Below, piece by piece: positions 8,123 through 17,383 of a DNA stretch of 64,000 nt. Numbering within the stretch: the first letter of the stretch is position 1; the number at the start of each line of letters is the position of its first letter. The stretch is taken from positions 62,001-126,000 of the forward strand of contig CAINDA010000008.1 of NCBI GenBank assembly GCA_903847205.1, written 5' to 3'. The position numbers were made by a program, and so were the translations under genes. Under the pieces are notes generated by a model. It was not told the origin of the DNA. It did not search any database and was given only the letters and a program-made list of their open reading frames with translations. This stretch comes from an uncultured Bacteroidota bacterium. GTDB taxonomy: Bacteria; Bacteroidota; Bacteroidia; 2-12-FULL-35-15.

Positions 8123-10851
8123 TGGAATTAAAACTCGAAAGTCTAAAATATCAAGACACAGCAATCCAATCGGTTGTAAAAGTATTTGATGGAACTGAGA
8201 AAAACACTTTTGATAATGCCTGTTTTGAGGGCATTCGTTCTAATGTGTGCAAACTTTCAATTCAGCAAATTCAGGAAAATATGAAATCAATTGCCGAAGA
8301 AAACGGCATTGATATTGACACCATAAAACTCACAAATGAAAACGACATAAGTATTGAAATGGAAACAGGAACTGGTAAAACCCTTGTTTACATTAAAACT
8401 ATTTATGAATTATATAAGCACTACGGATTTACCAAGTTTATTATTCTAGTTCCTTCTGTTGCTATCAGACAAGGAGTTTTGGGAACTTTCAGGTCTTTTA
8501 ATAGTCAATTAGAAAGTATTTACGGTTTTAAACCGAATGCTTTTGAATACGACAGTAAAAAATTAAGTAAGGTCACAACTTTTATTGAAGACCAGCATCC
8601 GCAAGTAATGATTATGACTTTGGCTTCGTTCAACTCCGAAGACAAAATTTTAAATCAGGCACAGCGCGAAGATTTATTTGCAAACATTCCTTTCATTGAG
8701 GCAATTGGAAGAGCCAATCCAATTATTTTAATGGACGAACCGCAGGAAGGAATGGACACCGAAAATTCAGTTAAGCAAATTGCAAAATTAAATCCGCTTT
8801 ATAAAATTCGTTACTCTGCAACACATAAGGTTGTGAAAAATTTATTATACCGCTTAACACCCTATGACAGCTACAAACAAGGACTTGTAAAGAAAATTGA
8901 AGTGTTGACCGTAACGGAAAAAAATGATGAAGCAACTATAAAAATTGAATTAGCAGAAACGCAAAACGGGACAAGTGACCCAAAGTCAAAATTAAAAGTG
9001 TGGCATCAATCTAAATCGACTAATAAGTTTGAATTTAAATTAACTGGATGGCTGAAAGTTGGCGACAATTTAGGCGAAAAGACAAATAATCCAAGCTACT
9101 TAAATTATAAAATTGAACGAATTAATAAAAGTTTAAAAACTGGTAAATGGAGCATTACATTTTCAAATGGAGTTGAATTGTTGGAGAAGCAAGCTTCGGG
9201 AAACTTGGAAAATATTTGGGCTTTGCAACTGGAATGGCTTATACATCGCCATTTTTCTAAAACGCAAAAATTAGTACAAAGCGGAATTAAATGTTTGTCT
9301 CTTATTTTCATTGATAAAGTTGCGAACTATATGGGCGAAACTCCAATAATTAAAAACCTTTTCGTTGAAAAATATAAAGCAATTTATCCTGAATATAACG
9401 ATGGTAAAATACCAACAAACCAACACGTACAAGATTTACAAGGCTATTATTTTGCGCAAAAAGCAAGTGGCGAATATGCCGACAATGAAGGAGGCGTAAA
9501 AGAACAAGGTAAAATCTATGATGCAATCTTAAAGGACAAAGAAGAACTTCTTCAAAATGGAGAATCCGTTGCCAACAAGATACAATTTATTTTTTCACAC
9601 TCTGCATTGGGCGTTGGGTGGGATAATCCCAATGTTTTCAATATCGCTACATTGAACACAGCATATTCTGAAATTCGAAAACGACAAGAAATTGGTAGGG
9701 GCTTACGAATCTGCGTCAACCAAAATGGGCAAAGAATTTATGATGCTTTAAATGTGGAAGAGACTGAACGCATCAATCAATTAACGGTAATACCAAATGA
9801 AACCTACGAAACTTTTGTAACTCAGTATCAAGAGGAAATAAAAGCAGTTTATGGTAATGACAAAGCCGGTGCAGGTATGACACATACCCATAAAGGCAAA
9901 CCACAAGACGAAGTAAAATTCAAACGCAATGCTTCTGAAAACATTGATGCAGCATTTAAAAAATTCTGGAAATCTTTAGCACAGAAAACAGACTATACAA
10001 TTGCTTTTAATGAAGAAGGCTTAATTGAAAAAGCAACAGAAAGTATTAACGCAATTACTATTTCTGATTATGAAATTGAAGCAGCAAGTCATTTAATAAA
10101 TGAAATTACTAATGAAGGAAAAAAAGATACATTCGGAGGAACGCAAAGCATAAAACAAAAAGCAAGATTTACGCCTTTAGATTTAGTTGAAGAACTAAGC
10201 GAAAATACAGGATTGAGCTACACAACGCTTTTTAAAGTAGTAAATGGCATAACCAATTTCGCGAATATTATAAAAAACCCTCCGAAATATATTCACGAAG
10301 CAGCAGCGATAATACGCAACATAGAATTAGACGAAATGATTCGTGGTTTGGACTATCATTTAATTGGGGAAGAATTTCCTTTTAATTTTAATGATTATAT
10401 TAGAAATATTGACAAGAGCAATATTGTGGAAACACCAAACAAAGGAGTTTTTGACAAAATATATTGTGATAGCAATAGCACACCTGAAAGAAACTTTGCT
10501 TTAGCTGCCGACAAAGACCCTGAAATTGTTTGTTTTCTAAAATTGCCAAGTTGGTATTCAATAAAAACCCCAATCGGCATCTATGAGCCCGATTTTGGTT
10601 TAGTAATGAAACGAAAAAGTCTTAAAAATGGTAACGAGAGCGAATTTTATTTTGTTATTGAAACCAAAGGAACTAATAACCCAAATGATAAAAAATCATT
10701 AACCGAAAGCGAGATGTATAAAATAAAATGTGCAATGAAACACTTTACAACTTTAGGTATGGAAGTTCATTATAAAGCTCCAATTAAGGATTATACATTT
10801 TTTAAAACAGAAGCAGAAAAAACTATTAACAAAGTAACTGAACAAGCCTAA
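8122..10851 (+). CDS. res: Type III restriction enzyme, Res subunit
   Basis: This 909-residue ATP-dependent restriction subunit works with Mod. The SF2 helicase core has Walker A METGTGKT (residues 80-87), a DEAD-type box ILMDEPQ near 204, and motif VI-like RQEIGRGLR near 530. The C-terminal nuclease shows a PD-(D/E)xK arrangement: EPDFGLV, then FVIETKG, around residues 825-855. All motifs look intact. The gene order is Res before Mod, the reverse of the common mod-res order. The gap to mod is 4 bases. Confidence 0.92.
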   Translation: MELKLESLKYQDTAIQSVVKVFDGTEKNTFDNACFEGIRSNVCKLSIQQIQENMKSIAEENGIDIDTIKLTNENDISIEMETGTGKTLVYIKTIYELYKHYGFTKFIILVPSVAIRQGVLGTFRSFNSQLESIYGFKPNAFEYDSKKLSKVTTFIEDQHPQVMIMTLASFNSEDKILNQAQREDLFANIPFIEAIGRANPIILMDEPQEGMDTENSVKQIAKLNPLYKIRYSATHKVVKNLLYRLTPYDSYKQGLVKKIEVLTVTEKNDEATIKIELAETQNGTSDPKSKLKVWHQSKSTNKFEFKLTGWLKVGDNLGEKTNNPSYLNYKIERINKSLKTGKWSITFSNGVELLEKQASGNLENIWALQLEWLIHRHFSKTQKLVQSGIKCLSLIFIDKVANYMGETPIIKNLFVEKYKAIYPEYNDGKIPTNQHVQDLQGYYFAQKASGEYADNEGGVKEQGKIYDAILKDKEELLQNGESVANKIQFIFSHSALGVGWDNPNVFNIATLNTAYSEIRKRQEIGRGLRICVNQNGQRIYDALNVEETERINQLTVIPNETYETFVTQYQEEIKAVYGNDKAGAGMTHTHKGKPQDEVKFKRNASENIDAAFKKFWKSLAQKTDYTIAFNEEGLIEKATESINAITISDYEIEAASHLINEITNEGKKDTFGGTQSIKQKARFTPLDLVEELSENTGLSYTTLFKVVNGITNFANIIKNPPKYIHEAAAIIRNIELDEMIRGLDYHLIGEEFPFNFNDYIRNIDKSNIVETPNKGVFDKIYCDSNSTPERNFALAADKDPEIVCFLKLPSWYSIKTPIGIYEPDFGLVMKRKSLKNGNESEFYFVIETKGTNNPNDKKSLTESEMYKIKCAMKHFTTLGMEVHYKAPIKDYTFFKTEAEKTINKVTEQA

Positions 10852-10855
10852 TACA

Positions 10856-12895
10856 ATGGAAAATATAAATGATTTAATGCCTTTGAGTCCCGATTGGAAT
10901 AACAAACGTTTGGAAAAACTTAAAAAAGATTTTCCTGATTTATTTACAAATGAAGGCAACCTAAATATTGATGAACTTAAAAAAATAATTGACCCAAAAA
11001 GCGTAAGCGAAACAGAGCGTTATGAGTTTCGTTGGTTTGGTAAAAGTCAGGCGAAGCGTAATGCCTTTACTCCTAGCGATGCAACATTGATATATGACGA
11101 AGCAAGAAGTCTAAATCCAACTGACAGTGAAAACCTTATAATTGAAGGCGAAAATTTAGAGGTTTTGAAATTACTTAGTGGTAGTTACCATGAAAAAATA
11201 AAGTGCATTTATATCGACCCTCCTTATAACACAGGAAAGGATTTTGTTTACAACGATAATTTTTCTCAAGACAAAAAAGCCTATTGGGAAGAAGCTGGAG
11301 TAATAGAAAACGGATTTAAAATAGATACAAATACCGAGACTGATGGACGTTTCCATAGTAATTGGCTAAATATGATGTATAGCCGATTGCTTATAGCACG
11401 TTCATTATTAAGAAATGATGGAGTTGTTTTTATATCTATTGATGATAACGAAGCTTCTCATTTAAGAAAATTGTGTGATGAAGTTTTTGGTGAAGAAAAT
11501 TTTATTGAATGTATTACTTGGAATAAAAGAATTCCTAAAAACGACAAGGGTATTGGTAACATTCACGAATACATATTGGTTTATGTAAAGGATTTTTCTC
11601 TAAAGCACGAATTCACAATGAGGAAAGAGGGTTTAGAAGAAATTGAAGAGTTAATTTTAAAACTAAAGAATCAAAAGTTACCAATCCCAGAAGCAGAATG
11701 TGAAATTAAAAAACTTTATAAAAAAAGAGATTTTGATAGAGGCATTACTCTTTATAACTCATTAAACAGTGATTACAGGCTGTGGGGTAAAATTAATATG
11801 AGTTGGCCTAATTCAAATACTTTTGGGCCTACTTATGAAGTGAAGCATCCTAAAACAAAAAAAACTGTAAAAATTCCTGATAGAGGTTGGCGTTGGAAAG
11901 TTGAAACTTTCAATGATGCAGCTGGTATTGTTGACGGAAAATATCAAAATATTAAAGAGCTTCACGATGGGAGTTTTGTTTGTGGTAAAATTTGGTTTAG
12001 TAAGGATGAAAAAACACAGCCAAGTTCTATAACCTTTTTTGATGAAGTTGAAAGTTTTTTATTACGGTCTATTTTATCTTCTAAAAGTGATGGAGGAATA
12101 GAACTAGAAAAAATATTTGAAGGGAAAAGTTTTTTCTCATATCCTAAACCAAGCTCCTTACTTCAATTACTGTTTAATTCATTTCCAATTAGTAATGAAG
12201 ATATTTTTCTTGATTTCTTCGGAGGCTCTGGAACAACGGGACAAGCAGTTATCGAATTAAATAACAATGATAAAGGGAATAGAAAATTTATATTAATTCA
12301 ACTACCTGAAATCACTGACGAAAAAAGCGAAGCATATAAAGCAGGGTACAAAAAAATCAGCGATATTACCATTGAACGTAACAAACGAGTTATAGAAAAA
12401 CTTATTGAAGAAAAGAAAAAAAAACAGCCCGATTTATTTACAAATGGTCATAAAGAAGATGCAATAAAAGGTTTCGGGTTCAAAGTTTTTAAGTTGGCTA
12501 AATCAAATTTTCCAAGAGTTGAGTTTGCACCCGACCTTGAAAAAACAGATGAAGAAAATATTGAGTTGCTAAAAAAATATATCAGAGACAAAGAAGCCCA
12601 ATTGGTAACGGCATTCAATCGTGATGAATTAATGACTGAAATATTATTAAAAAACGGGTTCAATTTAAATTACACAACTGCAAAGCAAAAGCAATTCAAG
12701 AAAAATGAAATAGTTCTTGCCACAGACGGAGAAAAAGAAACTTTGATTTGCTTAGATGTTACTATTGAAATGGAAACAGTCGAGTATTTCAAAAAACATA
12801 TAGATAAAAAATTAATTTGCCTTGAACGTGCTTTAGACACTACAAAAAAATACAATCTAAAACACTATCTGGGAGATATGTTTAATGCGTTTTAA
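10856..12895 (+). CDS. mod: Type III DNA methyltransferase, Mod subunit
   Basis: This 679-residue N6-adenine methyltransferase both recognises the target and protects host DNA. The catalytic motif IV, YIDPPYNTG (near residue 120), precedes the SAM-binding motif FLDFFGGSGTTGQ (near 453). This is the beta-class order typical of Mod. The central part between them is the likely target recognition domain. It follows res by 4 bases and is followed 10 bases later by tcmP. No repeat tract that would make it phase-variable was seen. Confidence 0.92.
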   Translation: MENINDLMPLSPDWNNKRLEKLKKDFPDLFTNEGNLNIDELKKIIDPKSVSETERYEFRWFGKSQAKRNAFTPSDATLIYDEARSLNPTDSENLIIEGENLEVLKLLSGSYHEKIKCIYIDPPYNTGKDFVYNDNFSQDKKAYWEEAGVIENGFKIDTNTETDGRFHSNWLNMMYSRLLIARSLLRNDGVVFISIDDNEASHLRKLCDEVFGEENFIECITWNKRIPKNDKGIGNIHEYILVYVKDFSLKHEFTMRKEGLEEIEELILKLKNQKLPIPEAECEIKKLYKKRDFDRGITLYNSLNSDYRLWGKINMSWPNSNTFGPTYEVKHPKTKKTVKIPDRGWRWKVETFNDAAGIVDGKYQNIKELHDGSFVCGKIWFSKDEKTQPSSITFFDEVESFLLRSILSSKSDGGIELEKIFEGKSFFSYPKPSSLLQLLFNSFPISNEDIFLDFFGGSGTTGQAVIELNNNDKGNRKFILIQLPEITDEKSEAYKAGYKKISDITIERNKRVIEKLIEEKKKKQPDLFTNGHKEDAIKGFGFKVFKLAKSNFPRVEFAPDLEKTDEENIELLKKYIRDKEAQLVTAFNRDELMTEILLKNGFNLNYTTAKQKQFKKNEIVLATDGEKETLICLDVTIEMETVEYFKKHIDKKLICLERALDTTKKYNLKHYLGDMFNAF

Positions 12896-12905
12896 AAATT
12901 GAACA

Positions 12906-14051
12906 ATGAAAGAAAATAATTTTTTTGAAAAACAGACAGTTTCGTCTAAAATCAAGGCCAGCATAGTCTCTGAATATTTCCCAAGCTATTGTAAAATAAT
13001 TGTAAAAAAATATATGCCAAAAGAAATCAGATATATTGATTTGTTTGCAGGCCCCGGTATTTATGAAGATTCTAATGCCTCTACACCTATATTGATAGGC
13101 AGACATTGTAAAAATGATGAATTTCTCAAACAAAAAGTGAAGATGGTTTTTAATGATAATCAGCATTCAAATGCGTTAGAGCAAAATTTTTATGCTGAAT
13201 TTCCCGAAGGCACATTTTCTAAAAAACCTCATTTTGGGAAGAGTACAGTTGGCGATAATCAAGCTATTTCAGACTTTTTAACAACAAATACTCATATCGG
13301 AAAAAACAATGAATCTCCTTCATTACTTTTCATTGACCCTTTTGGTTATAAAGGAATAGAAACAAAAATACTTGCTGATTTTTTAAAGAATTGGGGTAAT
13401 GAAATTTTTTTGTTTGTAAACACAAAAAGAATTCATCCTGCTTTGGAAAATGAAAAATTTGAAAGCTTAATGAAAGATTTATTTCCAACAACCTTAGCAA
13501 AGATAAAAAAAGACCGAAGGTTTAAATCAACCGTTGCTGAAAGATTAAACCTCATAATTAATTGTCTTGGTGATGAGTATCAATCTTTATTGGGTGGTCA
13601 AATATTCTATACTGCTTTTAAATTTCAAGAAGAGGATATTGATGCAACAAGTCATTATATTTTACATCTTACCAAAGGTTCTAGAGGTTATGATTTAATA
13701 AAAACAACTTACAATGACTTTGCTAATGTAGGTACTCTATTTGATGGAGTTAACACTTACACATTTGATGCAAAGAAATTTGAAAATCCCGTTAATGAAT
13801 TGTTTGATTTAAAATCAATAAACATTGATAAATTGAAAGATGAATTGTATTCAACATTTCGCAATAAAACTATTTCAGCTAATGATTTATTTGAAAAGCA
13901 TCAAACAAGTGGGTTATACAGTCGTAACCATTATACCGAAGCACTTAGGAGAATGGCAGATGAAAAAAAACTAACGTCAACATTTACAGATAATAAAAAC
14001 CATGTAAAATCTGTTTTAATTTCAAAAGAATGTACTTTAAAATTTAATTAA
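12906..14051 (+). CDS. tcmP: Three-Cys-motif partner protein TcmP
   Basis: This 381-residue protein resembles TcmP, the partner always found beside a three-Cys-motif protein. Family features are [10 protein letters not shown] near residue 44 and [13 protein letters not shown] near residue 140, which look like a Rossmann methyltransferase-type fold. The stop overlaps the start of the DUF5131 gene by one base, so the pair is coupled. The function is unknown; the position after mod suggests defence or nucleic-acid modification. The family name is from memory of annotated homologues. Confidence 0.8.
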   Translation: MKENNFFEKQTVSSKIKASIVSEYFPSYCKIIVKKYMPKEIRYIDLFAGPGIYEDSNASTPILIGRHCKNDEFLKQKVKMVFNDNQHSNALEQNFYAEFPEGTFSKKPHFGKSTVGDNQAISDFLTTNTHIGKNNESPSLLFIDPFGYKGIETKILADFLKNWGNEIFLFVNTKRIHPALENEKFESLMKDLFPTTLAKIKKDRRFKSTVAERLNLIINCLGDEYQSLLGGQIFYTAFKFQEEDIDATSHYILHLTKGSRGYDLIKTTYNDFANVGTLFDGVNTYTFDAKKFENPVNELFDLKSINIDKLKDELYSTFRNKTISANDLFEKHQTSGLYSRNHYTEALRRMADEKKLTSTFTDNKNHVKSVLISKECTLKFN

Positions 14052-14770
14052 TGGCTAATTCAACAATAGAATGGACTGAACTTACTTGGAACCCGACTAC
14101 AGGTTGTTCTAAAATATCTGCTGGCTGTAAATTTTGTTATGCCGAAGTTATGACACGTAGATTAAAAGGCATGGGGCAAGAAAAATATAAAGATGGTTTC
14201 AAAGTAGTTAAACCCCATCTCGAATCTTTAAACATTCCTTACAGTTGGAAATCTTCAAAAGTCGTTTTTGTAAATTCAATGAGTGATTTGTTTCATAAGA
14301 ATATTCCACTTGACTTTATTAAACAGGTTTTTCACGTAATGAATGATAATCCGCAACACGTTTTTCAAGTTCTTACAAAAAGAGCAGAACGCCTTTTTGA
14401 ATTGCATAAAGAGTTAAAATGGACGCATAACATTTGGATGGGTGTTTCTGTGGAGAATGAAAAAGTAATTGACCGCATTGACTTTTTGAGAAAGACAAAA
14501 GCTAAAGTGAAATTCCTGTCACTCGAACCACTTATTGGCCCGTTGCCGAATTTAAATCTTAAAAAAATGGATTGGGTTATTGTAGGCGGAGAAAGCGGAC
14601 ATAAGCCCAGACCAATGAACCCAGACTGGGTTTTGGATATTCAAGAACAATGTGTAAAAGCCGATGCGGCTTTTTTCTTCAAACAATGGGGAGGACGAAA
14701 TAAAAAAGCAAGCGGCAGACTTTTAAACGGACGAACTTATGACGAAATGCCGGAAATAATGGAAATATAA
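14051..14770 (+). CDS. Three-Cys-motif protein (DUF5131, phage Gp37/Gp68 family)
   Basis: This 239-residue protein has a Cys cluster at residues 19, 26 and 29 (WNPTTGC, then GCKFCYAE). It resembles the iron-sulfur-binding site of radical SAM proteins but with a wider first spacing. Family hallmarks [17 protein letters not shown] and VIVGGESG are present, and the C-terminus has FFFKQWGG. It is coupled to tcmP by a one-base overlap and ends the type III operon. The substrate is not known. Confidence 0.85.
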   Translation: MANSTIEWTELTWNPTTGCSKISAGCKFCYAEVMTRRLKGMGQEKYKDGFKVVKPHLESLNIPYSWKSSKVVFVNSMSDLFHKNIPLDFIKQVFHVMNDNPQHVFQVLTKRAERLFELHKELKWTHNIWMGVSVENEKVIDRIDFLRKTKAKVKFLSLEPLIGPLPNLNLKKMDWVIVGGESGHKPRPMNPDWVLDIQEQCVKADAAFFFKQWGGRNKKASGRLLNGRTYDEMPEIMEI

Positions 14771-14800
14771 AATGGAGAGAGATACAGGACGATACAGTAT

Positions 14801-14870
14801 CAATTAAGAACTATTTAAGAACCATTTAAGAAGTAATTGAAAAAGATTGAAAATAATTGAAAATAATTAT
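14801..14870 (+). repeat. Phased ~11-bp-unit repeat, copy R1
   Basis: Consecutive units of 11-12 bases, such as CAATTAAGAAC, TATTTAAGAAC and CATTTAAGAAG, grade into ATTGAAAATAA units. All six copies in the window (R1-R6) lie in intergenic DNA between 14.8 and 21.2 kb and on the same strand, whatever the direction of the flanking genes. This copy follows the DUF5131 gene by 31 bases. Confidence 0.8.
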
Positions 14871-14999
14871 GAATCAATCAGACATTCCCTAGTATGCACA
14901 TTTAACAGCTTTATTTATTGTTTTTTCTTCAATCTCAAAACAAACATCTTTTATTGCTTTAGTATCCATTTCTTTATTATTAATTTCCTTTTTATTTAC

Positions 15000-15332
15000 T
15001 TAATCAAACCATGGCACATCAGTTGAATCTTTAAATATCCGGGGTGTATTAAGTTTCCCTGTTTTTTCATCTGCAATTAAATCAAAATAAATGAAGGCAT
15101 CACTTAGTTTAATAGAAGCTTCGGGAATATCTTCTATATCTGCACCAATAAAATTAATAGTTACGGCAAGATTTTCGCATACTTTTATAAATCTATTTTT
15201 AAGAAGCATTAAGTTGATACGATTTTCAAAACTATCTATTTCAATGGATTTTAATTTTTCAAAAATATCTTTCATTTCGCAAACGCTGTAGCTTAATTCC
15301 TGCATATAATCTGCATTTGTTTTATTATACAT
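15000..15332 (-). CDS. Hypothetical protein, 110 residues
   Basis: I do not recognise the family. The protein is helical and acidic, with no membrane segment or signal peptide; it ends TDVPWFD. The gene lies 20 bases downstream of the 139-residue gene in the same direction, so the two probably form a small operon. The ATG at 15330-15332 is the only reasonable start. It belongs to the cargo zone with dispersed R repeats. Confidence 0.6.
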   Translation of the reverse strand: MYNKTNADYMQELSYSVCEMKDIFEKLKSIEIDSFENRINLMLLKNRFIKVCENLAVTINFIGADIEDIPEASIKLSDAFIYFDLIADEKTGKLNTPRIFKDSTDVPWFD

Positions 15333-15352
15333 TTTGTTTTGCTATTGAAATA

Positions 15353-15772
15353 TTATACAAAATAAAGCGGGCTTTTACTCTTTTTGTCCTCTTTTACTAT
15401 ATATCCCATCAGCCATTTTTTTGCTTCTATTTCATCCGTAAACATTTTGGTTGGTATAACAGGGTGGCTTGCTTTAATAAAAAAAGTAGCAATCATTTTA
15501 CTTACAGGTGAATTAATCAATATTGCAATTGCTATAAGACCCACACAGCCTTCTTTTGATGCTAAAAAATTTCTTGCTTCTTTTGTAGTATCTCTTACCG
15601 ATTTAATATCCGCCAGCATTGGATATGATTTTCCCCCTAAAATCTCTAACTGATATTTTTTCACCTTTCTAACCAGCGATATATCAATAAATTTAGATTT
15701 CCAAGCCGAAACTAATATCCCGTTTATAACATCAAAAGTTATTTCATCATTATCAAAAAGGAGTGTTTTCAA
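15353..15772 (-). CDS. STAS-like small protein (DUF7793-type, tentative)
   Basis: This 139-residue protein has the layout of a Bacteroidota family with a STAS/SpoIIAA-like fold: a beta-rich start, then GGKSYPMLADIKS, TKEARNFLAS, and IPTKMFTDEIEAKKWL near the end. The domain name is from memory and not certain. The best start is TTG (15770-15772), since no in-frame ATG precedes the conserved part. The role is unknown. It probably shares a transcript with the 110-residue gene downstream. Confidence 0.6.
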   Translation of the reverse strand: MKTLLFDNDEITFDVINGILVSAWKSKFIDISLVRKVKKYQLEILGGKSYPMLADIKSVRDTTKEARNFLASKEGCVGLIAIAILINSPVSKMIATFFIKASHPVIPTKMFTDEIEAKKWLMGYIVKEDKKSKSPLYFV

Positions 15773-15895
15773 AATATAATGTGAGAAATTATTTACATAA
15801 AACTATCAGCTTATAAAAGTAAAGAATATTAAAAGGTTATTTTAAATATTTAGCAAAATATTTTATGCCCTAAGTTTAAAACGATCTGTGTGTGC

Positions 15896-15973
15896 AATTA
15901 AGAATCATTTAAGAAGCAATTAAGAAGCAATTAAGAAGCATTTAAAAAGAATTGAAAATGATTAAAAACAATT
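15896..15973 (+). repeat. Phased ~11-bp-unit repeat, copy R2
   Basis: This is the longest copy. The unit CAATTAAGAAG appears in near-perfect tandem (11-bp period), then grades into AATTGAAAATG units. It lies between the leftward 139-residue gene and the promoter of the pRiA4b-type gene. Confidence 0.8.
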
Positions 15974-16004
15974 AGATTTTATATATGATGATTCCCATTT
16001 TTCC

Positions 16005-16012
16005 TACATTTG
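16005..16012 (+). promoter_or_regulatory. Bacteroidota -7 box (TACATTTG)
   Basis: Perfect TAnnTTTG match 18 bases before the ATG at 16031. It supports that ATG over the in-frame TTG at 16010, which lies inside the box. Confidence 0.65.
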
Positions 16013-16030
16013 ATAATTAAAATAACAGCC

Positions 16031-16609
16031 ATGAACAAAATATTTCAGTTTAAAATAACGTTGAACGAAAGTAAACCTCTTATTTGGCGGCGCATACAGG
16101 TAGAGAGCGACACAACGTTTTTAGAATTACACATAGCCATACAATTAGCGATGGGTTGGACAAACAGCCACCTGTTTGAGTTTATGGATAGAGAAAAAAC
16201 TTTTTGCTTACCAAATGAAGAAGATGCTTTGTTTGATAAAGAAAAATTGAACGCGTACGAAGAGCGGATTGAAAACTATTTTAAAGAAGCCGGTGATGAC
16301 ATTACTTATCTGTATGATTTTGGTGATAGCTGGGGGCATCAGATAGTATTAGAAAAAATCGCTCCGATGCAGAAAGATATGAAGTATCCTGTTTGTACAG
16401 CAGGGGCTATGAACTGCCCATGCGAAGATAGTGGTGGATTACATGGCTTTTATGAAAAATTAGAAATCATACAGGATGAACTCCATCCTGAATATAGAGA
16501 AACTATCACATGGCTCGGAAAGAAATACGACCCTTTTCTCTTTGACATAGACAAAGCCAATAAACAGCTTGCAAAAACCACAACCTACTTAAAGGAAATG
16601 TTTCAATAG
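16031..16609 (+). CDS. Plasmid pRiA4b ORF-3 family protein
   Basis: This 192-residue protein starts MNKIFQFKITL. It has the family features SKPLIWRRIQV, then LHIAIQLAMGW, YLYDFGDSWGH near residue 95, and a Cys-containing CPCEDSGGLHGF segment. The family is widespread on plasmids and in mobile cargo, with no firmly known function. The 3' end of this gene, with its downstream R3 repeat, is duplicated at 17115-17266. Confidence 0.85.
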   Translation: MNKIFQFKITLNESKPLIWRRIQVESDTTFLELHIAIQLAMGWTNSHLFEFMDREKTFCLPNEEDALFDKEKLNAYEERIENYFKEAGDDITYLYDFGDSWGHQIVLEKIAPMQKDMKYPVCTAGAMNCPCEDSGGLHGFYEKLEIIQDELHPEYRETITWLGKKYDPFLFDIDKANKQLAKTTTYLKEMFQ

Positions 16610-16630
16610 TTTTTACATTTGAAATGAAAA

Positions 16631-16694
16631 ACAATTGCGTAGGGATTAAGAACTATATAAGAAGCATTTGAAAAACATTGAAAATAATTGAAAA
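16631..16694 (+). repeat. Phased ~11-bp-unit repeat, copy R3
   Basis: It starts with the head ACAATTGCGTAG shared with R5 (R6 has ACAATTACGTAG), then units GGATTAAGAAC, TATATAAGAAG and CATTTGAAAAA. It lies 21 bases after the pRiA4b-type gene. Confidence 0.8.
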
Positions 16695-16822
16695 CGCTTT
16701 CATTTTTACTTTCACATCTCGGCTCAATGGGACTTTTACCATAACACCGTAAAAGCAAAATGGCACTATTCAGCAAGATTTAATTCCGAAATTCGCATAA
16801 TCGGGAACACTACGTTCTGATT

Positions 16823-16865
16823 TATGTAAGAAGTATTTGAAAAGCATTGGAAACAATGAAAATTA
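16823..16865 (+). repeat. Phased ~11-bp-unit repeat, copy R4 (short)
   Basis: Partial copy with TATGTAAGAAG, TATTTGAAAAG and CATTGGAAACA units. It abuts and overlaps the stop codon of the leftward 67-residue gene. Confidence 0.65.
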
Positions 16866-17066
16866 TGTGCTAATCTGATTAGCTCTTGTCATTTGTTTTT
16901 GTTGTTCTTCCCTATCCAAAACGTCAAAAGTAATTTCTGCCATGTGATAAAGCCAATCTCTCAACTCGATAACTTCTTCATTGGTATAAACCACACCATT
17001 GGTATTAAGAATTTTTTTGCACGCTGTTAACGAAATTCTTTTTTCTTTTTGTACGTAATTATCCAC
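16863..17066 (-). CDS. Small recombinase-associated protein, family 1 (copy 2)
   Basis: This 67-residue protein is homologous to the one at 5785-6003: both carry CKKILNT(D/N)G, YT(D/N)EEV and RDWLYHM. The best start is GTG at 17064-17066. No recombinase gene lies next to this copy, so it may be a relic of another element or an independent regulator. Function unknown. Confidence 0.65.
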   Translation of the reverse strand: MDNYVQKEKRISLTACKKILNTNGVVYTNEEVIELRDWLYHMAEITFDVLDREEQQKQMTRANQIST

Positions 17067-17082
17067 AAAGTAAAATTTTAAT

Positions 17083-17266
17083 AATCAAACATCGCCAGTT
17101 CAGGATACTCGAAATCAGATAGACAAAGCCAATAAACAACTTGCAAAAACTACAACCTACTTAAAGGAAATGTTTCAATAGTTTTTACATTTGAAATGAA
17201 AAACAATTGCGTAGGGATTAAGAACTATATAAGAAGTATTTGAAAAACATTGAAAATAATTGAAAG
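17083..17266. pseudogene. Chimeric gene-end remnants plus repeat copy R5
   Basis: 17083-17114 nearly matches the last codons of the SRAP gene (21191-21223, minus strand). 17115-17180 nearly matches the last ~65 bases of the pRiA4b-type gene. 17181-17266 matches its downstream spacer and R repeat (R5 at 17203-17266). The block holds two gene 3' ends in opposite directions fused together, with no gene bodies. It is debris from recombination involving R-flanked genes. The whole 317-bp gap 17067-17383 has no intact gene. Confidence 0.8.
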
Positions 17267-17383
17267 AGGCTTTCATTTTTTTTCAGAACAGTCTAGTGTA
17301 CTGTCGTAACACATAATTATAAAAACACAATGGTCATAATGCAATCACAGTCATAACATAAAGTTCTAAAAGCAACTAGTTTT

